NCBI GenBank assembly: GCA_026119855.1 | Contig: JAOWBW010000380.1 | Coordinates: 930,001-994,000 of the forward strand | Direction: 5' to 3' | DNA length: 64,000 nucleotides | From: Campanula takesimana | Lineage: Eukaryota; Streptophyta; Magnoliopsida; Asterales; Campanulaceae | Part shown: positions 63,931-64,000 of the stretch, piece by piece | Layout of the letters: each line of letters opens with the position of its first letter | Position numbering within the stretch: the stretch's first letter is position 1 | Made by a program: the position numbers and the translations under genes | Notes under the pieces: generated by a model | Seen by the model: only the letters and a program-made list of their open reading frames with translations | What the model was told of the DNA's origin: nothing | Database searches by the model: none

Positions 63931-64000
63931 TATTCTCGTGAGCACATGATACATGATTACATGGTGCATATTCTCGTGAGCACATGATACATGATTACAT
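63931..64000 (+). repeat. 38-bp tandem duplication at the window end
   Basis: TATTCTCGTGAGCACATGAT...GTGCA is repeated from 63969 and cut by the end of the window; more copies may follow. Confidence 0.85.

Larger units (their letters stand above)
62574..64000 (+). mobile_element. Start of an LTR element running off the window
   Basis: TGTAACGCCCGTCCTAATTC is a typical start of plant gypsy chromovirus LTRs (TGTAACACCC type). The following 1.4 kb has no gene and looks like LTR, with a repeat block at 62930-63215. Neither the end nor a coding region is visible, so the family call is an inference. Confidence 0.5.

Overview
This is eukaryotic DNA from a flowering plant, probably a eudicot. It is AT-rich and consists almost entirely of transposable elements: Ty1/copia and Ty3/gypsy LTR retrotransposons, Mutator-like, hAT and Stowaway DNA elements, Helitron ends and LINE fragments. 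I see no intact single-copy host gene, no RNA gene, and no virus of people, animals or crops. The species cannot be read from the sequence.

Layout. 0.5-2.0 kb: a Mutator-like element carrying a C-rich captured segment. 2.0-4.8 kb: a LINE scrap, a broken copia gag (Cop-1) and a reverse-strand gypsy fragment (Tat-A). 5.2-8.1 kb: a Stowaway element and two foldback elements set in TA microsatellites. 10.0-14.8 kb: an internally deleted copia element with both LTRs and a TAATA target duplication (Cop-2). 15.5-29.3 kb: a nest in which an Ale-type-looking copia (Cop-3) is cut by a second copia (Cop-4), which is cut by a pol-less gypsy element with a 2.36-kb LTR (Tat-B). 30.4-31.5 kb: a Mutator-like element that has captured the 5' part of a LUX/PCL1-type clock transcription-factor gene. 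32-38.6 kb: a Helitron end, foldback, LINE and hAT pieces and minisatellites. 38.6-59.6 kb: a copia element (Cop-5) split in its gag by a complete 14.2-kb gypsy element (Tat-C, 39198-53397, target duplication ATCAT). 59.6-64 kb: Stowaway and hAT MITEs, a reverse-strand gypsy LTR piece (Tat-D) and the start of another LTR.

Tat-C is the centre of interest. It has gag-protease, reverse transcriptase, two RNase H regions (the second of the archaeal-like type that marks the Tat lineage) and an integrase, all with stops or frameshifts. Between pol and the 3' LTR it carries, on the opposite strand, a four-exon plant-mobile-domain gene and a second small reading frame. Each has its own TATA box, and clusters of a GCGCGC motif lie upstream of both, as they do upstream of the LTR TATA box.

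The Tat elements share small RNA-like structures that appear to be conserved by base-pair covariation. One is a two-part stem with a CCC-GNAA-GGG cap found three times after pol. The second is a hairpin family with a TACACYG loop. The third is an LTR stem-loop exactly 60 nt after a predicted splice donor in two diverged LTRs. I consider these the best candidates for something undescribed. The coordinates given for decayed elements are approximate where no target duplication fixes them.
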